From assembly GCA_963682025.1 (NCBI GenBank), contig OY821520.1, positions 131,601,437 to 131,665,436 on the forward strand: DNA of 64,000 nucleotides, read 5' to 3'. This DNA comes from Cordilura impudica (Eukaryota; Arthropoda; Insecta; Diptera; Scathophagidae). Position numbers and translations under genes: made by a program. Shown in pieces: positions 23,040-35,721 of this stretch; position 1 is the stretch's first letter, and each line of letters begins with the position of its first letter. Under the pieces are notes generated by a model that did not search any database, was not told the origin of the DNA, and was given only the letters and a program-made list of their open reading frames with translations.

Positions 23040-23402
23040 GTATTCCAATACGTATACGTTTGTTGTATACGTTTGTATATAAATGGGTTTATATATATAA
23101 ATCTAGACTATACGACTATACAATAACCTATACCATGCGCTTAAAAACTCTATATTTTAGGTCCAACGAATTAGATATAGAACATATGCATAAACAAAAT
23201 TTGAATGCCACCTCTAGTTTGATTACAAAATTAACATGGACACATAGACGGAAAGACGGACCGACAGACGGACATCGCTATTTCGACTCAGAAAGTGATT
23301 CTGAGTCGGTGATCGGTTTAGTAAAATATTGGTGTGGGTCAAATATTTTGGTAGTTACAAACATCAGCACAAAGTCATTTTACCCCGGTATAGGGTATAA
23401 TT
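23040..23402 (-). mobile_element. GTCY family 1, internally deleted reverse copy
   Basis: A reversed 3' end (ACTATACGACTATACAATAA, CCTATACCATGCG) is joined directly to the reversed GTCY tract (GACGGACCGACAGACGGAC) and 5' end (GGTAGTTACAAACATCAGCA, GGTATAGGGTATAA). The middle of the element is missing. Confidence 0.7.
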
Positions 23403-24928
23403 ATTTCCATAATTGAAATATATTTCTAAGCAAATCAGGGGATAAAAAATCATTGTAAGCAGGATCAGCTAGTGTTTATAGATAAACATATACATTTATT
23501 TAATAATTAAATATTGTTGTGAGCCTTTTAAAATGGTCCATTTACTAAGAAAAGCATAGGTTATATATTTTAAGTAGACTTTTTAATGAAAATGATTAAA
23601 ATTTTTGTCTGAATGCTTTTGGGTTAAAATATTTTCGAGAATCTGGATCTGGAAAATTAAAATGTGTTTTGGAATGTAGTGATTATTAGCTTTCTTTCTA
23701 TATTAGATTTCGTGATAATCTTGATCACAAGCTTTCATTTGATACAATCGGAAAAAATTGGTTTAATTTTTGTATATTTGCTTTTGGTTAAAAGCTCAAA
23801 CTCTTGCTGCCTTACAACACTGACTGTCATAGGGTATTGAAACTAGATACATGAACAATAAACATAGAAAACTTGAAATGCGCTTTTATGAAACATCCAC
23901 TATTCAGCGTTCAGCAAATTACATGTTCGTATTCGACAAACAATAATCAACTAAACATGATTTTGCTTAACTTGTATTTGTTTCTGCTCTTGAAATTAGG
24001 ATGATTCAATTACGAATTAGATAACATAAAATAAATATTATTAAATATCTTTAAAACTTTATGGTTTAAGTATACCATTTTCAATTTGATTTTAGACAAT
24101 CTACTTAGAACATCGACTTAATTAATGTATTGATATGTCTTCAGCACTAGACTATTAAATTTTTGGTGTACGGTAGGGTATTGTATTTTCCGAGCCTTTG
24201 GCTCAAATAATAATCTAAAAAAAATATCACAAGTTAAAAGCTTCTAAATTTAAGAGAACGAATTTTGGGATTCTCGGTCCAAGAACAAGAATAGTGGAAT
24301 TCCAAGGAAACTGCAACTTGACAACTCGATATTTGGTATAGAATCCCACCATTTTTTTTTGGCTGTAATTAGTTTCTGCGATATTGTCAATAAAGTCACA
24401 TTGGATAACAGCCGATCTCGAATTGTTCATTTCTAAACTGTATTTGGAAATTGTGTAAAACATTGTCGTGTCAATTAATGACAGCAACAACAACTAAACT
24501 GTAGCGCTTGACTGAATTTATTAACATGTAACAACAAGACAAGAGACAAAAGATAAACAATTTCTACATTAGGGAATTTATGATGGTATTTACCACTCAA
24601 CTCATATTGTTACTAATAAAACAAAACTCAAACATGATGAAAAGGGATGAAAAAAAAGAAAGCACAAACTAAGCAAAATCCTTTGATTGTTTTTATCAAA
24701 CCACAATTCTGCTGAATAATATATACTTGGCAGCAGCACCCAGCAAAACATAAAAGTGTTTACAAAGTAACAACTGTTTTAAAGTTTGAAATTAATTATG
24801 AAGCAACAGTACTTTCAAAGCTTTATTAAAAAGAATAGAAATGAAGTCTAACCAAATCAATATTGAGAATTACAAAGCTATATAAAAAAAAATTTTAATA
24901 TTAAATAAATAAATTGAATGAAATTTAT
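23403..24928. other. Interval without recognisable genes
   Basis: No RNA gene, repeat partner or sustained coding frame recognised. Short frames are at background level. Confidence 0.45.
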
Positions 24929-25727
24929 AACAAGTAAGAAAATTATAGTCGGTCTTGACCGACTATATGATACCCTATACCATGCGTTTAGAGACCCTAT
25001 CTCATAGGCCCAACTAACTAGACATAGAAAATAAGCATAGACCAAATTTGAGTGGGATTTTTATTAATTTTTTTGGCTGCAGATATGAAAAAGTTCATAT
25101 CGGATGCTATATCTATATGGGGACTAGGCCCAAAAATGGACCGATCCTGATAATGTTTGGTTAAGTCTCTTGTATTTTGCAAAAATATATACAAATAAAA
25201 TTTGAGAAGAATCAGTGCAATATTTTTGTTTTTTGATAGATTTAAGTGAAGATCGGGAAGTGGCTCTATATGGGGCCTATGACTAAGAGTTTTCCCATAG
25301 GGATAATTTTTGGACTACTCATTAATGGATGTAATAAACGCATACAAACTCAATTTGAGTAAGATCTATATGATAATTTGGAGTTTATGGCAATTTATGT
25401 CGATTTCATAGGGGTCATTTGTATGGGTTCTAGGTCTGAACATGTACCGATTCTCACCAATTTCAATAGCGTTCATCTATGGCCGATAAAAACTTATATA
25501 CCTAATTTCATCAAAATATATTCATATTTGCGAGCTGCACTTTGATTACAATGTTTACATGGCCACACAGACGAACGGACGGACGGACGGACATCGTTAA
25601 ATCGAATCAGATAGTGATTCAGATAGTGATTCTGATTCGCTCGGTATAATAACAGATGGGTCTAGGTCAAATATTTTTGGTAGTTACAAACAGCAGCACA
25701 AAGTCATTATACCCAAACCACTTAGTG

Positions 25728-25735
25728 GTATAGGG
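25728..25735. other. Left 8-bp target duplication GTATAGGG of the hAT element
   Basis: Identical to 28280-28287; eight bp is the hAT length. Confidence 0.9.
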
Positions 25736-28279
25736 CAGCGATGGCGAACCTATGACCCACGGGTCACACACTGACCCACGCAACAATTTTAAGTGACCCA
25801 CGAGTTGTTTTGTTTTTTCAAACCAATTCTAAGTATTTTCAAACTATATTGTTAAATTCGAAGTTTTTTCAAACTGAGATATTGTTATACTCAATTAACA
25901 AATTGTGTTATTGTAGATGTACGAAGAAAACTGTGAAAATTTTGTAGTAGGCTTTGTAAAAATAACATAAAATGCAAGCAAGAAATTTGTGTGTCTTTTT
26001 CTGTGGAAAAAAATTTTTCCATATTTTTCCACATAATTTTTTTCATTTTTTTCCACATAATTTTTTTCATTTTTTCCCACATAATTTTTTTAATTTTTTC
26101 CACAGAAAAAGACACACAATATCTCAGTAGGCATTGCAAAACAATGAATAATTTTTTTAACTATTTATATTATATCATTTAACTTTACTTCTAACCAAAC
26201 TAAAGACGTAACTTGCGTATGCTCTTTAAATTATTGATTCATAAAGTTTTCTTGATTTATTGAGTTTTAAATTTTCGGTAAGAAAATTAGTTTTAATAAT
26301 TTCTTTCTATTTCAATTCAAATTTAACATTTTCAAATTATAAGTATTAACCCTTTAGATATATTTAGCATGTCAGCGGTTAAAGAACTTAAGATGAATGA
26401 TACAAGTTCAAGGCCATATCAAACAGAATGGTTTGGAAAATATGGAGCTGTTGAGATAGATAAGAAAATTCTTTGCTTAATTTGCAAGGAAAATTGTACG
26501 TCTCGTGCTTACAATGTAAAAGACATTTTGAAAAGATACATGCAAATCTTGCTTCCTTAAAAAAAGAAGAAAAAAAAGAATTATTTTCTTAAAAGCTAAA
26601 TCACAAGCTAATGTATTTAAAACATTTCTAATTCCTAAAAACAACATTACAGCTACTAGTTTTCATATAGCACATTGTATCGCACGACATGGAAAACCTC
26701 TTTCGGAATGTGAGTTCTTAAAAGAAGCGTTTTTGGAATGTAGTGCTGTCCAATTTGCTGATTTTAAAGAAAAAGATTTGATAATAAGGCGCATTAATGA
26801 GTTGCCTATAAGCCGAAATACAATTAAAGATCGAATATTAAGATTAGATGAAAGTACTTGTTCTCAAATAAATTACGATTTAAAATGTGCCGAAATATAT
26901 TCAATTGCTTTAGATGAGAGCATGGACATAAGTGGTTACGCACAACTTGCAGTTTTTGCTAGGTATAAATCAGGAAATATAATGATGGAAGAACTGGTCA
27001 ACATTGACAGGAGGAACTACTGGTCTTGATGTTTTTAAGGAATTCGCTGATACATTTATGAAAATAAATATTGATTTACAGAAAATTGTTTCTGTAACAA
27101 CTGGTGGTTCTCCTAGCATGATTGGCAAAAATATTGGTTTTATTCAGCAACTTAAACAAAGTGTCCAACATTCTTTAATTGAATTCCACTGCCTTATTCA
27201 TCAAGAAGTCTTATGTGCAAAACAAGGATTGAAAACATTTTCCAACGTAATGCCAGTTGTAACAAAAATAGTCAATTTTATAAGAGCTCTTGCTCTACAT
27301 AAGCGAGAATTTGCCAAATTATTAGAGGAAATTGATTCTCAATACTCTGGGCTTTTAATGTACAATAATGTTCGATGGCTCAGCCGTGGTCAAGTTTTAA
27401 ATAGGTTTGTAGATTTATTAGAAGAAATAAACTATTTTTGCATGAAAAAAATAATGTTTTTGTCGAATTATCAAATATAGAATGGCTAAATGACCTAATG
27501 TTTTGCTGTGATATCACTCAGCATTTTAATGAATTGAATAAAAAAACTCCAAGGACCTGGTCAAGTTGTATTAGCCATGTTTGAAAATATTAAAACATTT
27601 ATGACAAAACTTGATATATTTAGTAATGATTTGAAAATGAAAATATTGAAATATTTTCCATATCTGCAAAAACATTTCCAAGCAACTGAAAACTATGAAA
27701 ATAGTAATATTACACAGGATCATACAATTAAAAAATATTTAACTGTTATTGAGGAAATAAAACAAGCTTTTCTGGATAGATTAATTCAATTTAAGGATTT
27801 AGAAAAAACATTACAGTTTAATAATTTGGAATTAACCGTGTTCACTTGGTTAGGTTTTGAAAATTTGGAAATAGAAGTAGCAGAATTCCAAAACAGTTTT
27901 ATGTGGAAAAATAAATTTGAAAATTTAATTACAGATTTGCAAAAACAGGATTTAGAAAATATTTCTGGGACTCTTTACCAGATACATTTAATACAATGAA
28001 AAAACTGGCAAATGCTCTTTTAACAATGTTTGGTTCAACATATGTATGCGAAACTTTATTTTCATCAATAAATTTTATAAAATCCACGCAAAGAAATAGA
28101 CTTGGTAATGAAATGACTGCCGCATGTGTAAAAGTAATGAATTCCAAGTATGAATCAAATATACGTCAATTATCTGAAAATAAACAACAACAAGTTTCGC
28201 ATTACTTGACCCGTAGGTTGATATTACAAAAAAATAAATTCAATTTTGACTCACTTGTCAAAAAGGTTCGCCATCGCTG
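25736..28279 (+). mobile_element. hAT DNA transposon, complete ends, dead transposase
   Basis: Ends CAGCGATGGCGAACC and GGTTCGCCATCGCTG are perfect 15-bp inverted repeats, and GTATAGGG flanks both sides. This gives a 2544-bp hAT element with its transposase on the plus strand. Near its 5' end a 24-bp arm GTGTGTCTTTTTCTGTGG.. (25989) and its complement (to 26117) form a hairpin enclosing CCACATAATTTTTTTC tandem units, probably subterminal structure. The transposase is broken, so the element could move only in trans. Confidence 0.92.
25989..26117. repeat. Hairpin with tandem CCACATAATTTTTT units in the hAT 5' region
   Basis: Arms TGTGTCTTTTTCTGTGG and CCACAGAAAAAGACACA are inverted. The loop has about three copies of a 23-bp unit. 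It lies upstream of the transposase start, inside the hAT element. Confidence 0.75.
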
Positions 28280-28292
28280 GTATAGGGTATAA
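26369..28292 (+). pseudogene. hAT transposase pseudogene (GTF2IRD2/ZBED-like hAT type)
   Basis: From ATG at 26369 a BED-type finger is visible: WFGKYG, CLICKEN, then after a frameshift near 26523 the HFEKIH pair. It continues with LDESMDISGYAQLAVFARY (first catalytic Asp region), VTTGGSPSMIGKNIGF, CLIHQEVLCAK, VRWLSRG and a C-terminal hAT dimerisation-like stretch CETLFSSINFIKSTQRNRLG. At least four breaks (about 26523, 26590, 27010, 27480-27570, 27990) separate the frames. The usual TTDG Asp is Gly here, so catalysis would be lost even without the breaks. The hAT assignment is secure; the subgroup is by resemblance. Confidence 0.88.
28280..28287. other. Right 8-bp target duplication GTATAGGG of the hAT element
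   Basis: Matches 25728-25735 exactly. Confidence 0.9.
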
Positions 28293-28294
28293 AA

Positions 28295-29264
28295 ACGAAT
28301 TAAGACAGTCATAGTTTATAAGTTTTTAGAAAGGGTCTGAGGGTTGTCGATACTGATTTTATTAACCAAATTTGCATGGTCTATTTTTAAGAACTTGTTG
28401 TTACTTGTCTATATAATATAAAGAACTTCATATCGGATGATATTCTTATATGTCGAAAAATGAACCGATAATGACAATTAATATAAAATTTACAGATCAA
28501 ATTAGTTTGAGATATCATATATATAAATAAGACATTTATATGGAGGTCAAGTCTGAACATAAGCGATTTTAACCTGACTCACGGATGATTAATATTTTAT
28601 TTTATTAAAATGTTACTCATTCGTCTTAGTTTACATGTTAACAAAACTTTTCTTAAACAAGAAATCCTTCTTCCTTCAGCATAAACAGCAAATAAAAATA
28701 GTCCTACTTCTCCAATAACTAATTTTCAGGAGGCCCCAAAAAAGCGTTTTTCAAGAAGAATTATTATGGTTACCTTGAACACTATTTTAACATTATTTAT
28801 TTGTAAAAATAATATATGTGAAACTGCTATGGCTGATCTCCAGGAGCTCCTTTTAAAAAAGGCATCTTGTGGTGACTACGATTTCTGTGGACTGGATCAT
28901 CTAAAATGAAAAAAGCAAACAGATTTCGTTAAAATAATGTAAAATTACTCGCAACAATATGCAAAAAAATTTAAAATTTTTTTTTATATACTCTATATGT
29001 AAAAAATATTAATAGGTGAGAAAACAAGTTCAGTTTATTACTAAAAAAAAACTAGAAGCCTATGTCAAAATTTGAGATTGAGCTGTTCAGCCATTTCCCA
29101 GAAATCTAGATCAGCCACTTTAAGTAAACCGTTTTGAGAAAAACTCGTTTAAAATTTCAAAAGTATTTTCAAATGCTCTGACACGTCTATATATGTAAAT
29201 ATGCGTGTAACTTCGAAAGTAATCGCCGAAATTAGATAAAATGAGATCAAAACAAGGAAAATTG
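28295..29264. other. Interval with only a small GTCY scrap
   Basis: About 28430-28480 (ACTTCATATCGGATGATATT and CGAAAAATGAACCGAT) matches a family 1 piece in reverse. Nothing else is recognised. Confidence 0.45.
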
Positions 29265-29992
29265 GGGTCGGTCTAGACTATATGAAATCCTTTAACATGC
29301 AATTAGAAAAGGGGTCTCAGATCCAACTAATTTGATACAGAAAATAAGCTTAAACCGAATTTGAGTAGCGCTTGAATTTTTTTTTTGCCTGCAGATATAA
29401 AAAAGTTTATATCGGATGGTATATTTATATGGGGACTAAGCCGAAAAATAGACCGAATCTCACCATATTCGGTGAAGTCACTTAGTTTTGGCAAAAAAAG
29501 CTGTACAAACTAAATTTCCGAAACAAAATATTTTTAGTTTTTGATAGATTTAGGGGGGCTATGAGTTAGAAATGTCCCACAAGGATAATTTTTGGCCTAA
29601 TGATAAATGGATGTAATGAAAATACGCAAACCCAATTCGACCGAAATCTATGTAATAATTTGGATCTTATGGCAATTTATGTCGATCTCATAGGGGTCAT
29701 TTGTGTGGGGATAAGGTCTGCACAAACACCGCTCTCTACTTACTTCAATAGCGTTTGTGCTATGGCCGATAGAAGCTTATATACCAAACTTCATTAAAAA
29801 GAATCTATTTTGACGAAATTTATTCGACCTGTAGTTAGATTTCCAGGTTTACAGGCACACATAAATGGACAGGCAGACGGACGAACGGATGGACAGACAT
29901 CGCTTAGTCGACTCAGAAAGTGATTCGGAATCGATCGGTTTAGGACAAATATTTTTAGTAGTTACCAACATCAGCGGTACAGGGTATGAAAA
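29265..29992 (-). mobile_element. GTCY family 1 reverse copy next to the large 17-bp array
   Basis: The reversed order is complete: GGTCGGTCTAGAC, the 3' body, CCAATTCGACCGAAATCTAT, GGCAGACGGACGAACGG, and the 5' end AGTTACCAACATCAGCGGTA then CAGGGTATG. The 17-bp array begins within about 20 bp of its 5' end. Confidence 0.75.
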
Positions 29993-30004
29993 TGAAAACT
30001 CTAA

Positions 30005-33000
30005 CTGTATATAACCCCTTAAAAAATAAAATTTTCTAAAAAGTACCCGTTTCTAAGAACGAATGTGCCTCTTCTTAAAAAATTCACTTTCTTAAAAAGT
30101 ACCTTTTCTTAAAAAGTATAATTTCTTAAAAAGTACCTTTTCTTAAAAAGTACCTTTTCTTAAGAAGTACCTTTTCTTAAAAAATACATTTTCTTAAAAA
30201 GTACCTTTTCTTAAGAAGTTCATTTTCTTAAAAAGTACCTTTTCTTAAAAAGTACCTTTTCTTTGAAAGTACATTTTCTTTAAAAGTACCTTTTCTTCAA
30301 AAGTACCTTTTCATAAAAAGTATATTTTCTTAAAAAGTACATTTGTTCTTAAAAAGTACATGTGTTCTTAAAAAGTACCTTTCCTTAAAAGTACATTTTC
30401 TTAAAAAGTACCTTTTCTTTAAAAGTACTTTTTCTTAATAAGTACATTTTGTTCAAAAGTACCTCTTCGTAAAAAGTATATTTTTTTAAAAATTAGAAAA
30501 GTGCTGTTTCTGAAAAGTATCTTTTCTTAAAAAGTACTTTTTCTAAAAGGTACCTTTTCATAAAAAGCATATTTTCGTCAAAAGTACCTTTTCTTAAAAA
30601 GTATATTTTCTTAAAAAGTACCTTTTCTTAAAAAGTACCTTTTCTTAAAAAGTACGTTTTCTTAAAAAGTAACTTTTCTTTGAAAGTACATTTTCATTAA
30701 AAGTAAATTTTCTTCAAAAGTACCTTTTCATAAAAAGTATATTTTCTTTAAAAGTACATGTTCTTAAAAAGTACATGTGTTCTTAAAAAGTACCTTTCTT
30801 AAAAAGTACATTTTCTTAAAAAGTAATTTTTCTTAAAAAGTACCTCTTCATAAAAAGTATATTTTCTTAAAAAGTATCTGTTCTTAAAAAGTGTATTTTT
30901 TAAGAAGTGCTGTTTCTGAAAAGCACCTTTTCTTAAAAAGTACTTTTTCAAAAAGGTACCTTTTCATAAAAAGCATATTTTCTTAAAAAGTACTTTTTCG
31001 TAAAAAGTACCTCTTCTTAAAAAGTACCTTTTTTTAAAAAGTACCTCTTCTTAAAAAGTATATTTTCTTTAAAAGTGTCTTTTTTTTAAAAGTACATTTT
31101 CTTTAAAAGTATCTTTTTTCAAAAGTACCTTTTCTTAAAAAGTACCTTTCCTGAAAAAGTACATTTTCTTTAAAAGTTCCTTTTCTTTAAAAGTACCTTT
31201 TTTTCAAAAGTACCTCTTCATAAAGAGTATATTTTCTTAAAAAGTAGCTTTTCTTAAAAAGCACGTTTTCGTAAAAAGTACTTTTTCCTAAAAGGAACAT
31301 TTTATTGAAAAATACCTGTTCTTCAAAATTAACTTTTGTTAAAAAGTACATTTTCTTTAAAAGTAACTTTTCTTGAAAAGTACCTTTTCATAAAGAGTAC
31401 AGTTTCTTTCAAAGTACCTGTTCTTTAAAAGTACCTTTTTTAAAAAGTGTTTTTTCTAAAAAGTAGCTTTTCTAAAAAGAACATATTCTGAAAAATTACC
31501 TTTTCTTAAAAAGTATTTATTCTTAAAAATGCCTTTTCTTAAAAAGTACATTTTATTAAAAAGTACCTGGTCTTAAAAAGTACCTTTTTTAAAAGTGCTT
31601 TTTCCAAAAAGTACCTTTTCTTAAAAAGAACATGTTCTTAAAAAATAACTTTTCTTAAAAAGTATCTATCAATTCCTAAAAATACCTTTTATTAAAAAGA
31701 ACATGTTCTTAAAAAGCGCCTTTTCTTAAAAAGTGTCTTTTCTTAAAAAGTACATTTTCTTCAAAAATGCCTTTTCTTAAAAAGTACCTTTCCTTAAAAA
31801 GTACATTTTTAAAAAATTCCCTTTTCTTAAGAAGTGCTGTTTCTGAAAAGCACCTTTTCTTAAAAAGTACTTTTTCTAAAAGGTACCTTTTCATAAAAAG
31901 CATATTTTCTTAAAAAGTACTTTTTTCGTTAAAAGTACCTTTTCTTCAAAAGTACCTTTTCATAAAAATTAAAAAGTACCTTTTCTTTAAAAGTACTTTT
32001 TCTTAAAAAGTACATTTTGTTCAAAGGTACCTCTTCATAAAAAGTGTATTTTCTTAATAAGTACCTGTTCTTAAAAGTGTGTTTTTTAAGAAGTGCTGTT
32101 TCTGAAAAGCACCTTTTCTTAAAAAGTACTTTTTCTAAAAGGTACCTTTTCATAAAAAGTACCTTTTCTTTGAAAGTATATTTTCTTTAAAAGTACCTTT
32201 TCTTCAAAAGTACCTTTTCATAAAAATTATATTTTCTTAAAAAGTACATGTTCTTAAAAAGTACATGTATTCTTAAAAAGTACCTTTCTTAAAAAGTACA
32301 TTTTCTTAAAAGTACCTTTTCCTTAAAAGTGCTTTTTTTGATAAAGTACCTTTTGTTCAAAAGTACTTCTTCATAAAAAGTATATTTTCTTAAAAAGTAC
32401 CTGTTCTTAAAAAGTGTCTTTTTTAAGAAGTGCTGTTTCTGAAAAGCACCTTTTCTTAAAAAGTACTTTTCGTAAAAAGTACCTTTTCATAAAAAGCATA
32501 TTTTCGTAAAAAGTACCTTTTCTTAAAAAGTATATTTTCTTAAAAAGTACCTTTTCTTAAAAAGTACCTTTTCTTAAAAAGTACCTTTTCTTTGAAAGTA
32601 CATTTTCTTTAAAAGTAAATTTTCTTCAAAAGTACCTTTTCATAAAAAGTACATTTTCTTTAAAAGTACATGTTCTTAAAAAGTACATGTGTTCTTAAAA
32701 AGTACCTTTCTTAAAAAGTACATTTTCTTAAAAAGTAATTTTTCTTAAAAAGTACCTCTTCATAAAAAGTATATTTTCTTAAAAAGTATCTGTTCTTAAA
32801 AAGTGTATTTTTTAAGAAGTGCTGTTTCTGAAAAGCACCTTTTCTTAAAAAGTACTTTTTCTAAAAGGTACCTTTTCATAAAAAGCTTATTTTCTTAAAA
32901 AGTACTTTTTCGTAAAAAGTACCTCTTCTTAAAAAGTACCTTTTTTTAAAAAGTACCTCTTCTTAAAAAGTATATTTTCTTTAAAAGTGTCTTTTTTTTA

Positions 33001-33760
33001 AAAGTAAATTTTCTTTAAAAGTACCTTTTTTCAAAAGTACCTTTTCTTAAAAAGTACATTTCCTTAAAAAGTACATTTTCTTTAAAAGTTCCTTTTCTTT
33101 AAAAGTACCTTTTTTTCAAAAGTACCTCTTCATAAAAAGTATATTTTCTTAAAAAGTACCTTTTCTTAAAAAGCACGTTTTCGTAAAAAGTACTTTTTCC
33201 TAAAAGGAACATTTTATTGAAAAATACCTGTTCTTCAAAATTAACTTTTGTTAAAAAGTACATTTTCTTTAAAAGTAACTTTTCTTGAAAAGTACCTTTT
33301 CATAAAGAGTACAGTTTCTTTCAAAGTACCTGTTCTTTAAAAGTACCTTTTTTAAAAAGTGTTTTTTCTAAAAAGGAGCTTTTCTAAAAAGAACATATTC
33401 TGAAAAATTACCTTTTCTTAAAAAGTATTTATTCTTAAAAATGCCTTTTCTTAAAAAGTACATTTTATTAAAAAGTACCTGGTCTTAAAAAGTACCTTTT
33501 TTAAAAGTGCTTTTTCCAAAAAGTACCTTTTCTTAAAAAGAACATGTTCTTAAAAAATAACTTTTCTTAAAAAGTATCTATCAATTCCTAAAAATACCTT
33601 TTATTAAAAAGAACATGTTCTTAAAAAGCGCCTTTTCTTAAAAAGTGTCTTTTCTTAAAAAGTACATTTTCTTCAAAAATGCCTTTTCTTAAAAAGTACC
33701 TTTCCTTAAAAAGTACATTTTTAAAAAATTCCCTTTTCTTAAATCAGTAACTGTTCTTAA
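30005..33760 (+). repeat. 17-bp tandem array (AAAAAGTACCTTTTCTT), 3.7 kb, with higher-order structure
   Basis: About 200 imperfect copies of a 17-bp unit AAAAAGTACCTTTTCTT. Variant units (ACATTTTCTT, GCACCTTTTC, GTGCTGTTTCTG, CATAAAAAGCATATTTTCGT) recur in a fixed order. The order in 30790-31825 recurs at 32702-33741 with a constant 1912-bp offset. A shorter third piece (AAGAAGTGCTGTTTCTG..) occurs at about 31830 and 32088. Leu/Lys/Phe-rich minus-strand frames are products of the repeat. Confidence 0.92.
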
Positions 33761-34410
33761 AATAGCAAATTTTCTAGAAGATGTACTTGGGTCCTTTTTC
33801 TAATACGAACACAGTTAAATGGGCCTAGATCGGTATAATTGAAAATGTTTCTTAATTTAGTATTTTTTGAAATTCAATTTATAAGTAATATTATAAAATA
33901 TACCAGATCTGTTTTTTTTTGAATAGTGTCTATTTTGCAACTGTGGTTGCTCTTTTTTGCTGGGCAACAATGTAATGTCAAAGAATTCATAGCAACAAAG
34001 AAGAAATTGCAGTTTTTTTTTTGCAAAATCTTTTCTTTAAATTTAATGTAGTTATTTAAAATTGTTTGTACGTTGCACATGTGAATAATATGAGTCACAA
34101 AAGCTTACTTTAATTTTCAAATCCCTACAACCTAATAAACATCGGATCATGACTTTAAAGGGAGTTTAGAAATTCAACAGATACAAAAAATTATTAGAAA
34201 ATATAAATTTATATATGTCTTCTTGAAAAATTGTATAAAGTTCAGTAATATATTTTTAAATTATTTCAGATTAAAACAAAGGGATTACTGGGATTAAGAA
34301 CTTGGCTAATCTTAACTTTTCCTCAAAGTTAAGTTTTAAGTTCGCTATTTAATATTTTTCAATGATTATAATTTATTGGGTGAAACGAAAAAACTCAGTT
34401 TATACTGTTT
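33761..34410. other. Interval without recognisable genes
   Basis: AT-rich; no repeat partner or coding frame recognised. Confidence 0.45.
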
Positions 34411-34412
34411 AG

Positions 34413-34684
34413 TTGAATTCCTCACTTGCCAAATCGATTAACTACTTTTCTTGTTTCTTTTTTTAAACTTTAATGCCAAAGTGCTTGATTGACGCCTAAC
34501 TGTTTATGTTTGAAACAAATATATCTAATAATGAGGACTAACATCATTAGGACCACCTTATCATTAGAGTAGTTTGTTTCGAATATAAACAGTTAGGCGT
34601 CAATCAAACGTTTTGGCATTTAAGTTAGAAAAAAAAAAAACATAAAAATTGTAGTTAATCGATTTGGCAATTGAGGTATTCAGT
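34413..34684. mobile_element. Foldback MITE with ~110-bp arms
   Basis: TTGCCAAATCGATTAACTAC (about 34429) is inverted at GTAGTTAATCGATTTGGCAA (about 34652). The inner TTGATTGACGCCTAACTGTT (about 34487) is inverted near 34588-34606. The arms nearly meet across a loop of about 40-60 bp, so nearly the whole 270-bp unit could fold. It is non-coding. Confidence 0.8.
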
Positions 34685-35720
34685 TATCGTAACGATATTT
34701 TGTATTTGTGTGGGAACGATGATTCTGATGATGACAATGGCAATAATGGAAGATGAAATTGCTTTTTATGTGCACCATCGAAAGATGTGAGGGGGACGTA
34801 TGAGATTTTCTTTTGTAATATTTAAGTTGTTTACGGTATTCTCAAGAAGAAATGTAAGTTCATGATAAAATAATAATATGTATTAACTTGTTGTTATTGT
34901 CGCAGAGGTACCCACATGTTGATTGACGTCTATACTTTTTCTAATTAGATTTGAGCTCAACAAATCAGAAAGAACATGTAGACGTGTTCGGTTAAGCCGA
35001 TTTATTTAATATTTTATACAAAATTTGAAAAAACAAAAAAAAAAAAAAAAAGAGAAAATTAATGTGAAAAAATAAATTACGCAAAACAAATTTTCAGATG
35101 ATAACATTTTAATGTGAATACATATTTAAAAAAAACTTAGGGGGCGAAAAATTACACCAAAAAAAAAATAATTTCTAGTATTTTAATACAAATAAATGAT
35201 TTAATACCAAAACAATTTTAACGCCAAAGTAATGTTTGGCATAAATTAACACATTTTTTTGACTCGCTTTAATTCATGGTAACAGTCATGTTCATGGCAG
35301 AGCAGTCATCAAATTACGAAGTGTGCAAATTATTTCACAAAATGGCCTTAAACTAAAAACTAGAAAGATATGATCTTCTGCAGAGTGTTTTACATTTCAA
35401 TTTGTGTCCAATTTACTTCCACGCTTTTCTTTTCAAATTTACTATTTGATAGTTTTCACTTTTAGTAATCTACAAACACTCATGTAATAATTAATACATT
35501 AATTAGTTCGCTTGTATTTAATTTTAAATATTTAAACGGCAAAATCTAATGAAACTTCAAATTCATTTTAGAATTGATAGGAAAATTTCTCTCAATGACA
35601 AAAACTTGTATGTTTATGCTATGACTTTGACATGAAATTTGCTATGAATTGTCGCTAGTCGAGACTTCGTGTGCTATGTTGGTTCTGTACCTTTTGTCAC
35701 TTTCTGTTAGCTTAATATGT
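34685..35720. other. AT-rich interval without recognisable genes
   Basis: No element ends, RNA genes or sustained frames recognised. Confidence 0.45.
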
Positions 35721-35721
35721 A

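Larger units (their letters stand above)
24929..28294 (-). mobile_element. GTCY family 1 reverse copy, split by a hAT element
   Basis: It starts AACAAGTAAGAAAATTATAG, with the GTCGGTCTTGACCGAC hairpin and CCTATACCATGCG. It includes the reversed GTCY tract (GACGGACGGACGGACGGAC, near 25575) and GGTAGTTACAAACAGCAGCA. Its last bases ACTTAGTGGTATAGGG are interrupted at 25735 and the remaining GGGTATA lies after the hAT insertion at 28280-28294. Apart from the insertion it is close to full-length. Confidence 0.85.

Noticed and set aside
25891..26182. Repetitive frames EKNEKNYVEKNEKNYVEK and SIFFHIIFFIFFHII
   Set aside because: Both are readings of the hairpin and tandem units in the hAT 5' region.
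31709..32153. Leu/Lys/Phe-rich repeat proteins on the minus strand
   Set aside because: Direct products of the 17-bp array; no start context and no similarity apart from the repeat.
30005..33760. CRISPR-like array because of short regular repeats
   Set aside because: Repeats are contiguous 17-mers without unique spacers, and the genome is eukaryotic.
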